Counted from the first letter of the stretch, positions 6,607-17,500 are shown. The stretch is DNA of 22,729 nt from a virus (IMGVR_UViG_3300034190_002741:1-22729); one strand, 5' to 3'. Notes: a model not told the origin generated them from the sequence alone. Program-made: numbers and translations.

Positions 6607-9600
6607 TATGTTGCCAATGCTATTGCTCTTAAATCTTTAATTCTTGGTGGTTGAGACATATTAGTTCCTTGCATTACAATCTTAATAGAGAACGAAATAA
6701 ATTCCTCTAATTCAGTACCAATACCGTCATCAGTAACACCAGCACTAAACACATACTCTTGGAAGTCATCTCTATCCAAAGATGGATTAACAAATTCATC
6801 TGCACTACCATCAGTATTGAAAAACTCATAATCCAAGTCATCAAAGTCAACCGAGTCTTGAGCGCCCAATGTCTTAAAGAGAACCTTGATTTCAGATGTT
6901 GCTGGTCTATGAGCAGTCAAAAGAACTTTAATCGCAGTTGCTGGGTTATCTAATATAACTTTTTTGGTCACATAGATTGCAGCGTTATTATCACCCTCTG
7001 GTTCTGTTGATGCAACAAATGTCAGATTTGATGCAAGGTCAGATGAAGAGTCGATATTATTAATTCTGTTCGCAACTGAAACCCAAGAGCTTCTTTTCAG
7101 ATCAATAACGGGAGACAGGTTTGGTCTACCACTAGATAATGTCAAATCTGTTTGATAAGATTTAGCACCACTCATTTCATTTGTTTCATTTATCTCTGAT
7201 GCAATCATAAATGTATCATCAAATTCTGTATTATCATTTATTGCAATACCTAATGCATTTGCAGCACTGGTTTTAGTAAATGAAGTTTCAGTACCAGAAA
7301 TACTAGTGGCACTTGTTGGTCTGATTGTACCTACAATTTGAGTATCTTCTGGCTCCAGTGTGCTTACTTGCGTAAATCCAGTATTGATAATATGGTTTTC
7401 TGTTGCAGTTACAGATGAACCACCATTTTCAGCACTGGAACCAGAACCACCATCAAATGCTGGGCTACTTGTAAGAGTGACACTATATGAATCCAAATCA
7501 ATGTTTGCGATTGATGTGTGTGTCTTATTTATTTGTGATAATGGAACTTTATGTAGTTGGAAAAACTCTACTGTTGCACCAGCTGAATGTGCAGCAGCAG
7601 TTGTCCCTTCTTGGGCCCTAACCAAACTAGTCACAGAAGTTGTGGATATAGCTTCGTAGTACATAATCTCATCATCAATCTTAATATAAAAACGAGGCGT
7701 TGAGTCTGCGGTTCTAGAAAACTTACCAGTGGTATTGCCAAAGTTTGTTCCACTTGTTAATGTCAAACTTGTTGCAGTTGATGTTATAGCAGCACTCAAG
7801 GTTGTCGATAATCCAGAACTTACTCCAGCGATTGTAACATTGTTTGATGTGTTATACATACCATGATCTTTATGGATCACTTTTAATGCGGTATCACCAT
7901 GAGTAAATGTTAGTGGATTAGCTTTTAACCTTTTACTTGGAAGAGTATTATTTTCTAATGTAACAGTTCCATTACTGCTAGTATCAAAAACTGCTCTTTT
8001 AAGTCTAAATTTCATATCCTCTTGGGGAGATATTGCCCAAGCACTATTATTGTGAGACTTAAACAATGCCCCCTTGTGTGGTTGCTTTGAAAGTGTTGGA
8101 CCTCCACCGACAGGAGTTTCACCCATTAATGATATCCAGACTTTATACTCTGGAGTATTAGTTAGTAGAGCAATAGCATATTCTTCGTCTTGTCTAACAA
8201 AAACTGGAGCAGGGAATGTAAATGTAGTTGGAGTCTCTGCTGTAATGTCAGGAATAACATCAGCAGCTTGTTTAACTACTCTTCCAAAAGGTAATACTTG
8301 TTTTGATGGATACCCATTAACTGTGCTTCTAATCTCCAATGATACTGGAATGTTTTCATCTTTAGCAGAAAAGAAAATGTCTACAGATGTTAAGAAACAC
8401 CCACCTTCAACATCATCTTTACTATTACCAGTATCACCGCTATCAGTTGGTGTAACCGTAAAAGTCATTGCTAATGGATCACCGCCACCGTCATCATCAC
8501 CTTGGTCTGCTTGACTCCTCTGTGGAGGTCTTCTATTTTGAGGTGGAGGTGGTGGAGGTGGCCTTAATCTAAATACAACATCTTGTTGTTGCTCGAATAA
8601 ACCTTTAGCTTGGAAGTATGCATTACCTGATGTTTCTGGATCAGTTGTTCTAACATCTGTAGGACTAGAGGTTAATCTAAATTCAACTTCACCAGTTGAA
8701 AACTGTGGATTTCCTGTTATAGTTGGGTCAGGAATATCGAAGAAACCTTCGACATGTCCGGCAGCAGTTGTGATAAGTGAACTACCAGCTGGCGCAGTTG
8801 TCTGTCCCTCACCAGCAGCCTCACTTGTAAATTCATTTGTCATAGTTACAAATGAACTTACCTCTGTTTTATCGAAAAATGTATATAATCTTGTGTTAGG
8901 TCTAAATCCATCACCAGTAAATTTAATTTGTTGCGCTCTTATGAAAGGACGAACACCTCTAGTGATAACTCTTCCCCCATTACTAATTCTTTCCATATTT
9001 GCAATTGCTAATGTGGTTGGGGCTTCTCCTTGATTTCTTGCAACTTCAATTGAACGAGAAAATCTATTTTGACTGCCTTGGTCATCGGGCCGAACTTGAT
9101 TTACTTCAACAACACCAGCCCATTGAGACTGCCAAGAATTCCACATCGAACCTAAAACATTGTCAGGTATTGCAGCAGCAAAATCAAAATCATGTGCAAC
9201 ACTAATGACAATTGCTGGTCTAACTTCAGTCTCAAACCAATCATCTCCAAAGGGGTCAAGTTCAATTGTTCCTTCCCAAGAAGAAAGCAAAAGAGGCGTA
9301 ATTCTTTCAACTCTGGTTGCAACCAATTGTTCAGTCAAAACTTCTTCAGTATAGGGCAAAGTAACAATGTCACCCGTCCTTTGGTAGTGAGAAGATGTTC
9401 TTTGTGAATCAGTTGTAGCTTGTTCAGATAAACCAATATTTTGCATCTTATGTTTTGGTCTTAGTTCATTATTTTCTGGGTCAATTGAACATTTATAATC
9501 AACATTCGCAACATCACCAGTTTTATGACCAGAAAAATTATCTACAACAAATCCAGATTTAAATCGATTTAGTCCACCAGCATCTGTCACTTCTAAGTCT

Positions 9601-12600
9601 TTAGCAGAACGCTCTAATAAATTAAGAGAGGTATAATATTCAACATGTTGCAATCTTCTCTCAATCTTACCAATGTCCTTCATGGTAAATCTTTGATGTC
9701 TTTCTCTTTCGAGTTCAACATCTTTAGGTGAGAATGTGAAAGCAGGCAAGAACATGGTTGCCAAAAGCATATTTTGATCGCTGGCTAATGGTGGAACAGG
9801 AATTTCTGATCCAACTCCTTCTTTCACTATAAATCTACCAGCTGGAGATAATTCCACTGTAACAAATTTTGGTAAGAAAAATTCAAAGTCACTTTGAACA
9901 AAAGAGTCTGGTTTGGGTACATTTGAAATTGATGCACCTGTCCCATCATACTGTCTTGAGAAAAAGTCAAATGAGTGACCAGTGATTTCATCTGTAGTTG
10001 AAAGTGTGGCTGATGCTCCAGCAATATCTTCGACTCTAGGTCTAAAATCATAACAATCCGTTAAAGGAAATTCACCAGTTGGTGCAGGCGCATCAGGGTC
10101 AACCTTTGTTGCACTGTATACTGGAATATCTTCAAATGTCATTTGATCAGCAATATCACTATATGAATCAACAGTAAATACATCACCAGTGCCATGTTCA
10201 AAATAATCATATACAACCATCAATCTACCAGTTGGAGAAGAGACATTCTGTTTTCTAACAATTCTTGCAATATCGTAGAAGTTATCTCTTTGACCAGTAT
10301 CAAGAATAAAGTTGTTTGTTATATTTGTGCTTCCATCTGTAACTGCTGTTATGCTTGCAGATGCTCCAGATGACTGTCCTGTAATTGTATCAGATGTAGT
10401 AAAGTTGGTTGTGCTAGTCAGGACATATTCCATCGGGCTTGAGATGTCAATAATTCTACCTTCTGCTTTACTTGAGGAACCAATTATTCTCTCACCTCTA
10501 GTAAATGTTCCAGTGATGGTGCCGAGTGTTAGAGACGGCATTGTAACATCTGTGCTAGCCTCTTCCGAATCTAGAACCGCAACAAGTTTGAATACATCAG
10601 CCCTACCCAATGATATTGTTCTATCCGTAGGTCTGGTTCCAAATGCATCAGTGTCACCAGAACTGACTTTCAACTTTTTCATAAGTTGAACAGTTTTATT
10701 TTTCTGGTTAACACTTGTTCTAAGAATGGTTGCGATTAACTTTACCTTTGTTCCAGTTGGTAAATTAGTTGCATCAGTAATCGTAATGGCTGATGTGCCT
10801 GCTCCAGCGATAGTTGAAGACACTGACACAACATCGCCTTGTGATGCACCACCTCCAGAAGTAAGAACTGAAAGTGTATAATCCTTCTCAGCGTGTGCAG
10901 CAAAAGTTTCACCAGCACCAGCGTTAAATGTAACAGCATTACCAACAGTGGTTCCAACAAACTGTTTACGAATTGTGTACTGTGTATCAGACAATCCAGC
11001 ATTTGTTGTGGTCAAATGAGTTTTAATAACTTTCTTTGGTGCCTTATAAACCAGAAGATTTTTCTCTGGTTGTTTAAGTTTTGCAGCAAACTTTCTTTCA
11101 ACAGAAACATCATCCTCACCTTCCGTTATAAGAACGCCATCATTTCTAGATAGGCTTTCTTCTAGAAGAACTACTTCCAACTGTTGATCTGTTTCTGTAA
11201 CAATGTCTGCTGTAAAATCTTGACCAGAATCATCATCGTCCATAAATACCTGTTTCACATCACCAAAAGAACGAACATCTATTTTTGTGATTGTCAAATC
11301 GGTATTACCACTGTCTTCTACAACATCATCAGTTTCAGCTGAATCAGATGTGGTTATTTTTTCTCCACTCTGAAATACTCCTGCAACTGAAGTCAAAAGA
11401 ACCTTAGTCCCACTTGTGCCAGACGCAAAAACAAAACCAGTTGCGCCAGATGAAACACCTTTAACTTGTGTTCCACCATTAGAATGAACCGACAAAAGAG
11501 TTGGGCTAGGTGTTCCACTCAAAGTGAGTTCAACAAACATTTTAACATCGAATAAGAATAACTTATAAACAGAATCAGTGTTTGTTGAAGAGGCACCAAC
11601 AGTTCCCGTACTATATTCTAACCCTCTTGCCCGAGCAACACCAATTTTAGTTCCACTTGCACTGCCTCTTGATGAGGTTGCAGTATCGAACAAATCAATC
11701 TGTTTAAACTGTGTAGTCTCGCCACTAATTTCTGTAATATCTGGGCTTCCGTAAATATTTCGTACATTAACAAAGTTTCCTAAACCAGCTGTTGTGATGC
11801 CAGCATTAATTGTATTGAAATCTCTAGATTTGTTAATATCTTTAATTGTAGGCGCATGTGCAGTAACTACTTTACCTTTAATGTAAGCTTTACCAGTAGA
11901 AATTTTTAGTGCTAATAAATCTGTTGCAGCAGTATTACTATCGTCTGTTGTAGCACCAAGAGCAAATCTTCCTACATTTTCATTTATTGTTACGCTTTCA
12001 AACAATTCAAACTCAAATGGTTTGACAGTATAATCACCTGACTCATCAAAAGTTCTTCTTGCAAATGTTTTTTCTAACTCTGCATATTTGGTTACTTCAG
12101 ATATCCCTCGTATAATGCCATCTTTAACATCCATCAATTGAATAAAGTTCTCGTCTGTTACAGAGCCACGAGCAAGTTTAGTGAGAGATAGGGAGATTTT
12201 AAGTCTATGAGCGCCCTTTGCTGCAAAGTTTGTTGAACCTGTAGAGTTGTCTAGTAGTGTGCCATCTTCCTCTGGAGTAACTAGACTCTCCGTGACACTA
12301 AACCCAACTAAAGAACTTGGTTCGTTAGAATAAGGGTCAATAATTAATGTTTCCTCTGAATTTTGAACAAAATGTCCTCTGACATAGTAAACACCAGATT
12401 CAATTTTTGTCGCTTTTCCTTTTCTAGAAGCTGGACCAGTTGCACTTGCCAATTCTGCGGCAGTTGCTGTTGCAATATTCAATGATGAAGTAAAGGTTGT
12501 GGCAGAAGCAACATCAGTAGAATAAGATGTTGTATGAGTGATACCAGCATTTGCTGATATGTTTTCTCCATCTGCAAAAACAGATGTTTCAAAATCACTG

Positions 12601-13001
12601 CCAGTTGCTTCATATGCAACATGAAGAAGTGGTTGTTCTGTTGATGTTCCGGCAGTAAATCCAACAACCTTTGCAGTAACACCAGTGGTAGCACCAGTGA
12701 TTAGAATAGGTGTATCTGCGTTAAAATATTGAGAGGGATCAATCGTTTCACCAGAAAAAGTCGATGTTAGTTTTAAAGTTGCAACATCAACAAGACTAAT
12801 CTGGCCCGGTATGACCATTGCACCCTCTTGAAAGATATGGTTACCATGTCGTTCAATTTGATTTTGTAAAGCAGATTGTAATTGAGTTAGTTCCCTTGCT
12901 TGTATTGCAAAGCCGGGTCTAAACAGTGTTTTTACAAAATTATTTTCTTCATTGAAATCATCGAAGAAGGGTGCAACATTAAGATTTGTTTGTTCTGGCA
13001 T
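6606..13001 (-). CDS. Giant baseplate/tail-fibre-associated structural protein with DUF4815-type N-terminus (2,131 aa)
   Basis: 2,131 residues. The N-terminal block has DDFNEENNFVKTLFRPG (14-30), FAIQARELTQLQSALQNQIE (31-50) and HGNHIFQEGAMVIPG (52-66). This is the signature of large T4-like marine phage structural proteins (DUF4815). Repeated FxxGExIxG modules occur at about 543-563, 833-850 and 867-886. A proline run (1481-1487) with a basic then acidic linker (to about 1509) separates the C-terminal part. That part has GGCFLTSVDIFFSAKDENIP (1533-1552), a DDEIMYYEAIS segment near 1776 and AQEGTTAAAHSAGATV (1796-1811). It occupies the slot of T4 genes 9-12 and wac, so a role in the outer baseplate and host attachment is inferred. 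It starts one base after the gp8 stop. Sequence outside the two ends is repetitive and Ser/Thr/Gly-rich. Confidence 0.85.
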   Translation of the reverse strand: MPEQTNLNVAPFFDDFNEENNFVKTLFRPGFAIQARELTQLQSALQNQIERHGNHIFQEGAMVIPGQISLVDVATLKLTSTFSGETIDPSQYFNADTPILITGATTGVTAKVVGFTAGTSTEQPLLHVAYEATGSDFETSVFADGENISANAGITHTTSYSTDVASATTFTSSLNIATATAAELASATGPASRKGKATKIESGVYYVRGHFVQNSEETLIIDPYSNEPSSLVGFSVTESLVTPEEDGTLLDNSTGSTNFAAKGAHRLKISLSLTKLARGSVTDENFIQLMDVKDGIIRGISEVTKYAELEKTFARRTFDESGDYTVKPFEFELFESVTINENVGRFALGATTDDSNTAATDLLALKISTGKAYIKGKVVTAHAPTIKDINKSRDFNTINAGITTAGLGNFVNVRNIYGSPDITEISGETTQFKQIDLFDTATSSRGSASGTKIGVARARGLEYSTGTVGASSTNTDSVYKLFLFDVKMFVELTLSGTPSPTLLSVHSNGGTQVKGVSSGATGFVFASGTSGTKVLLTSVAGVFQSGEKITTSDSAETDDVVEDSGNTDLTITKIDVRSFGDVKQVFMDDDDSGQDFTADIVTETDQQLEVVLLEESLSRNDGVLITEGEDDVSVERKFAAKLKQPEKNLLVYKAPKKVIKTHLTTTNAGLSDTQYTIRKQFVGTTVGNAVTFNAGAGETFAAHAEKDYTLSVLTSGGGASQGDVVSVSSTIAGAGTSAITITDATNLPTGTKVKLIATILRTSVNQKNKTVQLMKKLKVSSGDTDAFGTRPTDRTISLGRADVFKLVAVLDSEEASTDVTMPSLTLGTITGTFTRGERIIGSSSKAEGRIIDISSPMEYVLTSTTNFTTSDTITGQSSGASASITAVTDGSTNITNNFILDTGQRDNFYDIARIVRKQNVSSPTGRLMVVYDYFEHGTGDVFTVDSYSDIADQMTFEDIPVYSATKVDPDAPAPTGEFPLTDCYDFRPRVEDIAGASATLSTTDEITGHSFDFFSRQYDGTGASISNVPKPDSFVQSDFEFFLPKFVTVELSPAGRFIVKEGVGSEIPVPPLASDQNMLLATMFLPAFTFSPKDVELERERHQRFTMKDIGKIERRLQHVEYYTSLNLLERSAKDLEVTDAGGLNRFKSGFVVDNFSGHKTGDVANVDYKCSIDPENNELRPKHKMQNIGLSEQATTDSQRTSSHYQRTGDIVTLPYTEEVLTEQLVATRVERITPLLLSSWEGTIELDPFGDDWFETEVRPAIVISVAHDFDFAAAIPDNVLGSMWNSWQSQWAGVVEVNQVRPDDQGSQNRFSRSIEVARNQGEAPTTLAIANMERISNGGRVITRGVRPFIRAQQIKFTGDGFRPNTRLYTFFDKTEVSSFVTMTNEFTSEAAGEGQTTAPAGSSLITTAAGHVEGFFDIPDPTITGNPQFSTGEVEFRLTSSPTDVRTTDPETSGNAYFQAKGLFEQQQDVVFRLRPPPPPPPQNRRPPQRSQADQGDDDGGGDPLAMTFTVTPTDSGDTGNSKDDVEGGCFLTSVDIFFSAKDENIPVSLEIRSTVNGYPSKQVLPFGRVVKQAADVIPDITAETPTTFTFPAPVFVRQDEEYAIALLTNTPEYKVWISLMGETPVGGGPTLSKQPHKGALFKSHNNSAWAISPQEDMKFRLKRAVFDTSSNGTVTLENNTLPSKRLKANPLTFTHGDTALKVIHKDHGMYNTSNNVTIAGVSSGLSTTLSAAITSTATSLTLTSGTNFGNTTGKFSRTADSTPRFYIKIDDEIMYYEAISTTSVTSLVRAQEGTTAAAHSAGATVEFFQLHKVPLSQINKTHTSIANIDLDSYSVTLTSSPAFDGGSGSSAENGGSSVTATENHIINTGFTQVSTLEPEDTQIVGTIRPTSATSISGTETSFTKTSAANALGIAINDNTEFDDTFMIASEINETNEMSGAKSYQTDLTLSSGRPNLSPVIDLKRSSWVSVANRINNIDSSSDLASNLTFVASTEPEGDNNAAIYVTKKVILDNPATAIKVLLTAHRPATSEIKVLFKTLGAQDSVDFDDLDYEFFNTDGSADEFVNPSLDRDDFQEYVFSAGVTDDGIGTELEEFISFSIKIVMQGTNMSQPPRIKDLRAIALAT
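8536..8566 (-). repeat. Proline-run coding tract (linker) in the 2,131-residue protein
   Basis: The plus strand is a near-perfect GGT/GGA repeat that encodes seven prolines (residues 1481-1487) on the minus strand. It is followed by QNRRPPQRSQ and then an Asp/Gly run (1501-1508). This looks like an extended hinge between two halves of the protein. Triplet repeats of this kind are prone to length change. Confidence 0.65.
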
Positions 13002-13002
13002 A

Positions 13003-14532
13003 TTAGAATTCCACTATAATTTTTATATCTTCAGTTTGGTCCGTAGCTCGAGATATAGGTCTTCTGTTCTCTTTATATATAATATCACCACTATCATATG
13101 CCAACTCTGGATTTGCATATCCATCTGTAAAGGTAATAGTGCTGGCATTAGTTAGAGTGACAGCACTATCTGCTGTCGCATCTGGAGTTGCCGATGCTGA
13201 AGATGTACCACCAGTTACAGCATTAGCGCCACTGAAGGCAACATAACTACCAGTAGTTGAGTTAGCGCCTGTTCCAAAATCAGCATGTCGTTCTTGTTGA
13301 TAATATAGTATCAAATTAGAACTATCGTATTCAACAACTTTTCCAACCGCACCTGTAGATGTTTGAGTGATTTTTTCATCAGGAGTAAATGTTCCCGAAA
13401 CTGATGCAAACTTTAATGCGTATACTTGTCTAGCAGTAGATGCCGTTGCAACAGTAGAACTTCCAAAGTTAGTTGGGTCCACAACAATTCCAACATTTCT
13501 AAAATCATTTCCTGCCAAAATATCATCTGACTCTGCACCGGAAAATGTTGTGTTAATCATTGCATAGTGAGCGCCCAACTCTTTTACTGAATCAGAACCG
13601 TGGCCACCTTTAGGTGATATAATAACATCTATAGCACTACCAGAACCACCAATAGCAGATGCTGATGTAAGCGCACTATCAGAGAAAGTAAATCCAGAAC
13701 CTAGATTAATTGTTCCAAATGTATAACCAGAGCCAGCAGTATGCACACCAGATGTTGTTGATGAAACTGTTCCAAATGCTTGAATCTGATTACTAGAAAC
13801 TACAATCCTTGCAATGGCTCCAGAGGAAGTTCCTGCACTAGAACCATCACCATAAATTGCTGCATAGTAAGTTCCATCTGTTAGTCCAGTACCCACATTT
13901 GTCACTCGTAACGATTCAATCGCACCGTCAACGGCAGCTGCACTTACTGTACTATCAGTTTCAACAGGCATAAAATCAGTTGTTAAGAATTTAGTTGCGT
14001 TGGAGGCAGAAATTGTGTACATATACTTGAGAACATAACCGCCCACTGTAAATAGAGTTGTTCCCTCTGTTGTGGGTTCTGATCCATCAAATGCAGAAGC
14101 AGCCGTATTCGCACCAACCGGAATATTACTAATAACTTTATAAACTCTATTTGCTGATGTTCTAAAATAGAATGTTGAGTTGTAAAGTGTGGAAGCACCA
14201 GAGTCCGTAGTGTTTGCAGAGCTATAGTTATCTCTATACATATCAAAGGTAGTGCCATCAGACCAATCTCTTCTAGGAACACAGTTAATTACATCTGAAG
14301 ATGCAATCTTTTTAGCAGCAATCATCTGGTCCCAAAAATAAAATTCGTCAGATACACTATCCAAAGGAGTTGGTGGTGTAGAATCAGTTGCTCCGGTTCC
14401 ATCATTGGTGTTATTAAATTCTGTGGATTTACCAATAAACATGTAGTAAGTTGATGCCGCAGATTCACTAAAAGATTCTGTGAACTGCGAAGCATTATGT
14501 AGTTTAAATTTTTCTGTGATGATTGCTACCAT
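13003..14532 (-). CDS. gp8: Baseplate wedge protein gp8, enlarged by insertions
   Basis: 509 residues, against 334 in T4 gp8. The match is clear at both ends. YYMFIGKSTEF (29-39) matches T4 FITFGRSEPW. PPTPLDSVSDEFYFWDQMI (53-71) and VINCVPRRDW (81-90) match T4 PPYPTDSV and AVIPRRDW. VGGYVLKYMYTI (163-174) matches the T4 GDGYVWEYLFEI. The C-terminus SGDIIYKENRRPI (481-493) with ATDQTEDIKIIVEF (496-509) matches T4 SGEMIYMENRPPI with DQTEEINILFTF. Between these lie Gly/Ser-rich additions at about 200-340 and 355-478. The second includes FTPDEKITQTSTGAVGKVVE (382-401), a module also found in the two giant neighbours. gp8 is a wedge component of the baseplate. ATG 14532 has AGGA upstream and tandem late promoter boxes at 14556-14569. 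Confidence 0.93.
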   Translation of the reverse strand: MVAIITEKFKLHNASQFTESFSESAASTYYMFIGKSTEFNNTNDGTGATDSTPPTPLDSVSDEFYFWDQMIAAKKIASSDVINCVPRRDWSDGTTFDMYRDNYSSANTTDSGASTLYNSTFYFRTSANRVYKVISNIPVGANTAASAFDGSEPTTEGTTLFTVGGYVLKYMYTISASNATKFLTTDFMPVETDSTVSAAAVDGAIESLRVTNVGTGLTDGTYYAAIYGDGSSAGTSSGAIARIVVSSNQIQAFGTVSSTTSGVHTAGSGYTFGTINLGSGFTFSDSALTSASAIGGSGSAIDVIISPKGGHGSDSVKELGAHYAMINTTFSGAESDDILAGNDFRNVGIVVDPTNFGSSTVATASTARQVYALKFASVSGTFTPDEKITQTSTGAVGKVVEYDSSNLILYYQQERHADFGTGANSTTGSYVAFSGANAVTGGTSSASATPDATADSAVTLTNASTITFTDGYANPELAYDSGDIIYKENRRPISRATDQTEDIKIIVEF

Positions 14533-14555
14533 TTTCAGTTCCTATGTTCTCTGGT

Positions 14556-14569
14556 TATTTATATTTATA
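14556..14569 (-). promoter_or_regulatory. Tandem overlapping T4-type late promoter boxes upstream of gp8
   Basis: The minus strand reads TATAAATATAAATA. That is two exact TATAAATA boxes sharing two bases (14562-14569 and 14556-14563). They lie in a 44-base gap between the gp7-like stop (14577) and the gp8 start (14532). Start points near 14556 and 14550 would give short leaders of about 18-24 bases that hold the AGGA ribosome site. Two phased boxes six bases apart might give two start sites. Activity is inferred from the T4 consensus and position. Confidence 0.8.
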
Positions 14570-14576
14570 ACGGTAA

Positions 14577-17500
14577 TTATACAGTAAATGCAGAATCTAT
14601 TAGTATGCTTGCCCTAGTCCCATCTTCATGGATAATACTACTTCCAGCATCGGTTGATGAATCGTCTGTGCCATCAAATACTATACTGCCCCCACCAGAA
14701 TTATCAGTACCATCCTCTAATGGTATATCCATTCCTATATCTACATAGATATCTGAACTGTATGAAATATTATCAAAGGTTGAGTTCAAATAATTTTGGT
14801 GTGGAATAACTCCAACTTTATCTGTTTCATCCTCAACTTCAATTCTGGTGTTTTCTAAAGTTAATTTATTATTTACTCCAAATGCAGTTGCATTCTCCAA
14901 TAAAATGTCATCGCCATAAGTTGTTGAAACTGTACTTTCATCTTCTTGTTTGAAGAAACCTTGTTCAGCTTGTTCTAATAATATTCCTGTTGTTTCTGAA
15001 GACTCTGTAGTGTTGTTTGGGTCTTCACTAATATCAATTATTGCTCTTCTGATTATATCTTCAATTGTTGGACCAAATTCTGAATCTTCACTCAACAACA
15101 ATCCAGGCGCACCATCAGTGCCGTCTTCCAACTTAACCTGACCGAATGTTAGATTTACATGAGTTTCAGCAACACCATCTTCAAATAATATTATACCACC
15201 TGTTTCTAAAAGAACTTGATCATCTCTATTAGAAGATGAAGTATCTGTTCCATTCAGAAGCAAAGTATTAGCAATAACACCATCTATGTTTATTGGTTTA
15301 ACTTTACTTATGTCACTAATAGAAATCCCATCATTTGTGTCTTCCATAAGAAGATCACCCTCGTCATTCAATCCATCTGAAACTGCAATGACGGCCACAT
15401 GATGTGCTTCTTGTGCAGACTTACTTGCAATAGTTCCTAATTCAGTCTCAACTCTTGTTCTCTCTGTACCAAATGGTCTTTCGCCCAATCTTATCAAACC
15501 AAAGGAGTTTGCAGTATTACCAAAAGATTCTGTTGGTAAAGTAATACCAACACTTCTAACTAAAGAAACATCAGAATTTGTTTGAGCCTTGACCAATGAA
15601 CTACCAGTTGGAAGTGAATTGTGAGCCGTTGGTAAATCTACAGGATATCTACTATATGGTTGTATGCTGCCTGATTTTCCTGATCTCTCTGATAAAACAA
15701 ATCCACCGTCTTCATTTATAATTGCATCATGATTTATTCCAACTGGTTTATTAATTCTTTCATGAACAAATCTATTAAAAGTTACTGGCTCATTTTCTAA
15801 GTCTATTGGATTTCCAGATTCATCAAGCAAATCACTACCAGCATTTTTGGAGTCTTGCAGCGCCAATCCATCCTGTGTCCCGTCAAGAATTAAATTATTA
15901 GACTCAACGACTGTCTCTTTGGAAAATCCATTTATATGAAAATCATCTTCAGTTAATAGTTTGTCATTTACACCCAATCTCTCTTCATTTGTTTCAAGTT
16001 GGATTGTAAATTCATTTTCAGATTGTTTCGCAGTGAAGGTTTCTTGTAAAAGTAACGCTTCATCTTCCAGTAAGAAAAATTCTTCTGTGTCACTTATACT
16101 AGCTGAACTTTCCAGAACTATTACTTCATCTTGAGCTCCTGACTGTAAGTCCATAGTTCCTAATGATCTACGAACAAACCTAAAGAAGTCTGGATCGCCA
16201 GAAAATGCAGATATGGATATTGCATCTGTAAGCTCAGATAATGTCATTGGTTCTGATATTGGTGTGGCAATACTGACCTTACCAAATACAGCAAACCCAG
16301 CTGGATGTACAGCCTTTTTTAACTCATTGAGATATTCATTTGTGCCAGCACCTGTTTGAACTTCATATGAGAATTGTTGATAGAAGAAAGAATCTTGTAA
16401 TCTATTCAAGTCCTCACCAAGTATACTCTCAATATTATTTCCATAGCCTGAAATATCATCTCTTTCAACATCAACAGATGCTGTTATTTTCGCAATGTCT
16501 GCACCAACGATAGTTCCTGTAAATCCACCAGAAGCTGTGATTGTGGTAGTACCGGCAGAAAAGTCTATTCCATCAACTTCATGAATAACACTACTTCCGG
16601 CGTGTGTGGATGAAGAATCAGTTCCATTAAGAGCAAGAACTCCTGTCTCTGGATCAATTTCTCCTAGTAATAATCCACCTTCTTCCAATTCAATATTTCC
16701 AAACGAAGCAACACCATCAGCATTACTACTTTCATCTATTACTTCTGATCCAGCATTCAACCCGTTAGTATCTGTTCCATCTAACAGAATTTTACCAGTG
16801 TCATCAAAATCACCATCTAAAATTATTTGCTCGTTCTGCTCTGAATATGAATCAAATGTACTTCTAAAAGGATCAAGTGCAGTGATAAATGACTCGTCCT
16901 CATCTTCAAGAACTATTGTGTCACCATTAAGTTCACCGATAATAAATCCACCAACATCTGCCGAATCAGTATCAGTGCCATCTAAAATAACATGGCCAGA
17001 AATTGTAACAACACTTCTAAATTGACCAGCAGTTTCTAAAACAATCTCTTCTGATAAATCGCTTTCAACAATGACACTAGACGCATCTTCAAGCAGAGGT
17101 GCATTTTTATTTGTTATAGTTTCAATAACAAAGTCTGTCCAGATTGAGTCCGGTGAAGAAACAAATGCATTCGTTAGTGTTTCAATTGTAGATTGAGCAT
17201 TAACTGTGTTTCCACCACTATCTACTTTAGACTCTCCTGTAATAGTTTCTCCAACAATGAAATTTTTATCGTTGCTGGATATGAACTTTAAGTTTGCTGC
17301 AGCATCAAGAATTAATGCAGTTGCGCCTGAAGTACCACCAGTAATTTCTTCACCATTTACAAATGGACCATTTGTCGATGGACTTTCAAAAGACAGAGAA
17401 ATGTCATCTGCAAAGGTTATAGCAGAGCTTAAAGTAATACTTGTTTGAGAGGTAACAGTAGTTACTTTGATTTCCGGCGGTATTTTAAAAGTGAGAACTG

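Noticed and set aside
8074-8514. Plus-strand open frame of 146 codons opposite the 2,131-residue gene
   Set aside because: It is antisense to a well-supported gene, in a strongly biased codon context that keeps the opposite frame open. The product is Val/Ser/Pro-rich with no recognisable motif, and I saw no promoter or ribosome site.
16606-17025. Plus-strand open frame of 139 codons opposite the gp7-like gene
   Set aside because: Its Ser/Pro/Ile-rich translation is what antisense reading of Asp/Glu/Gly/Thr-rich repeats produces. No independent support.
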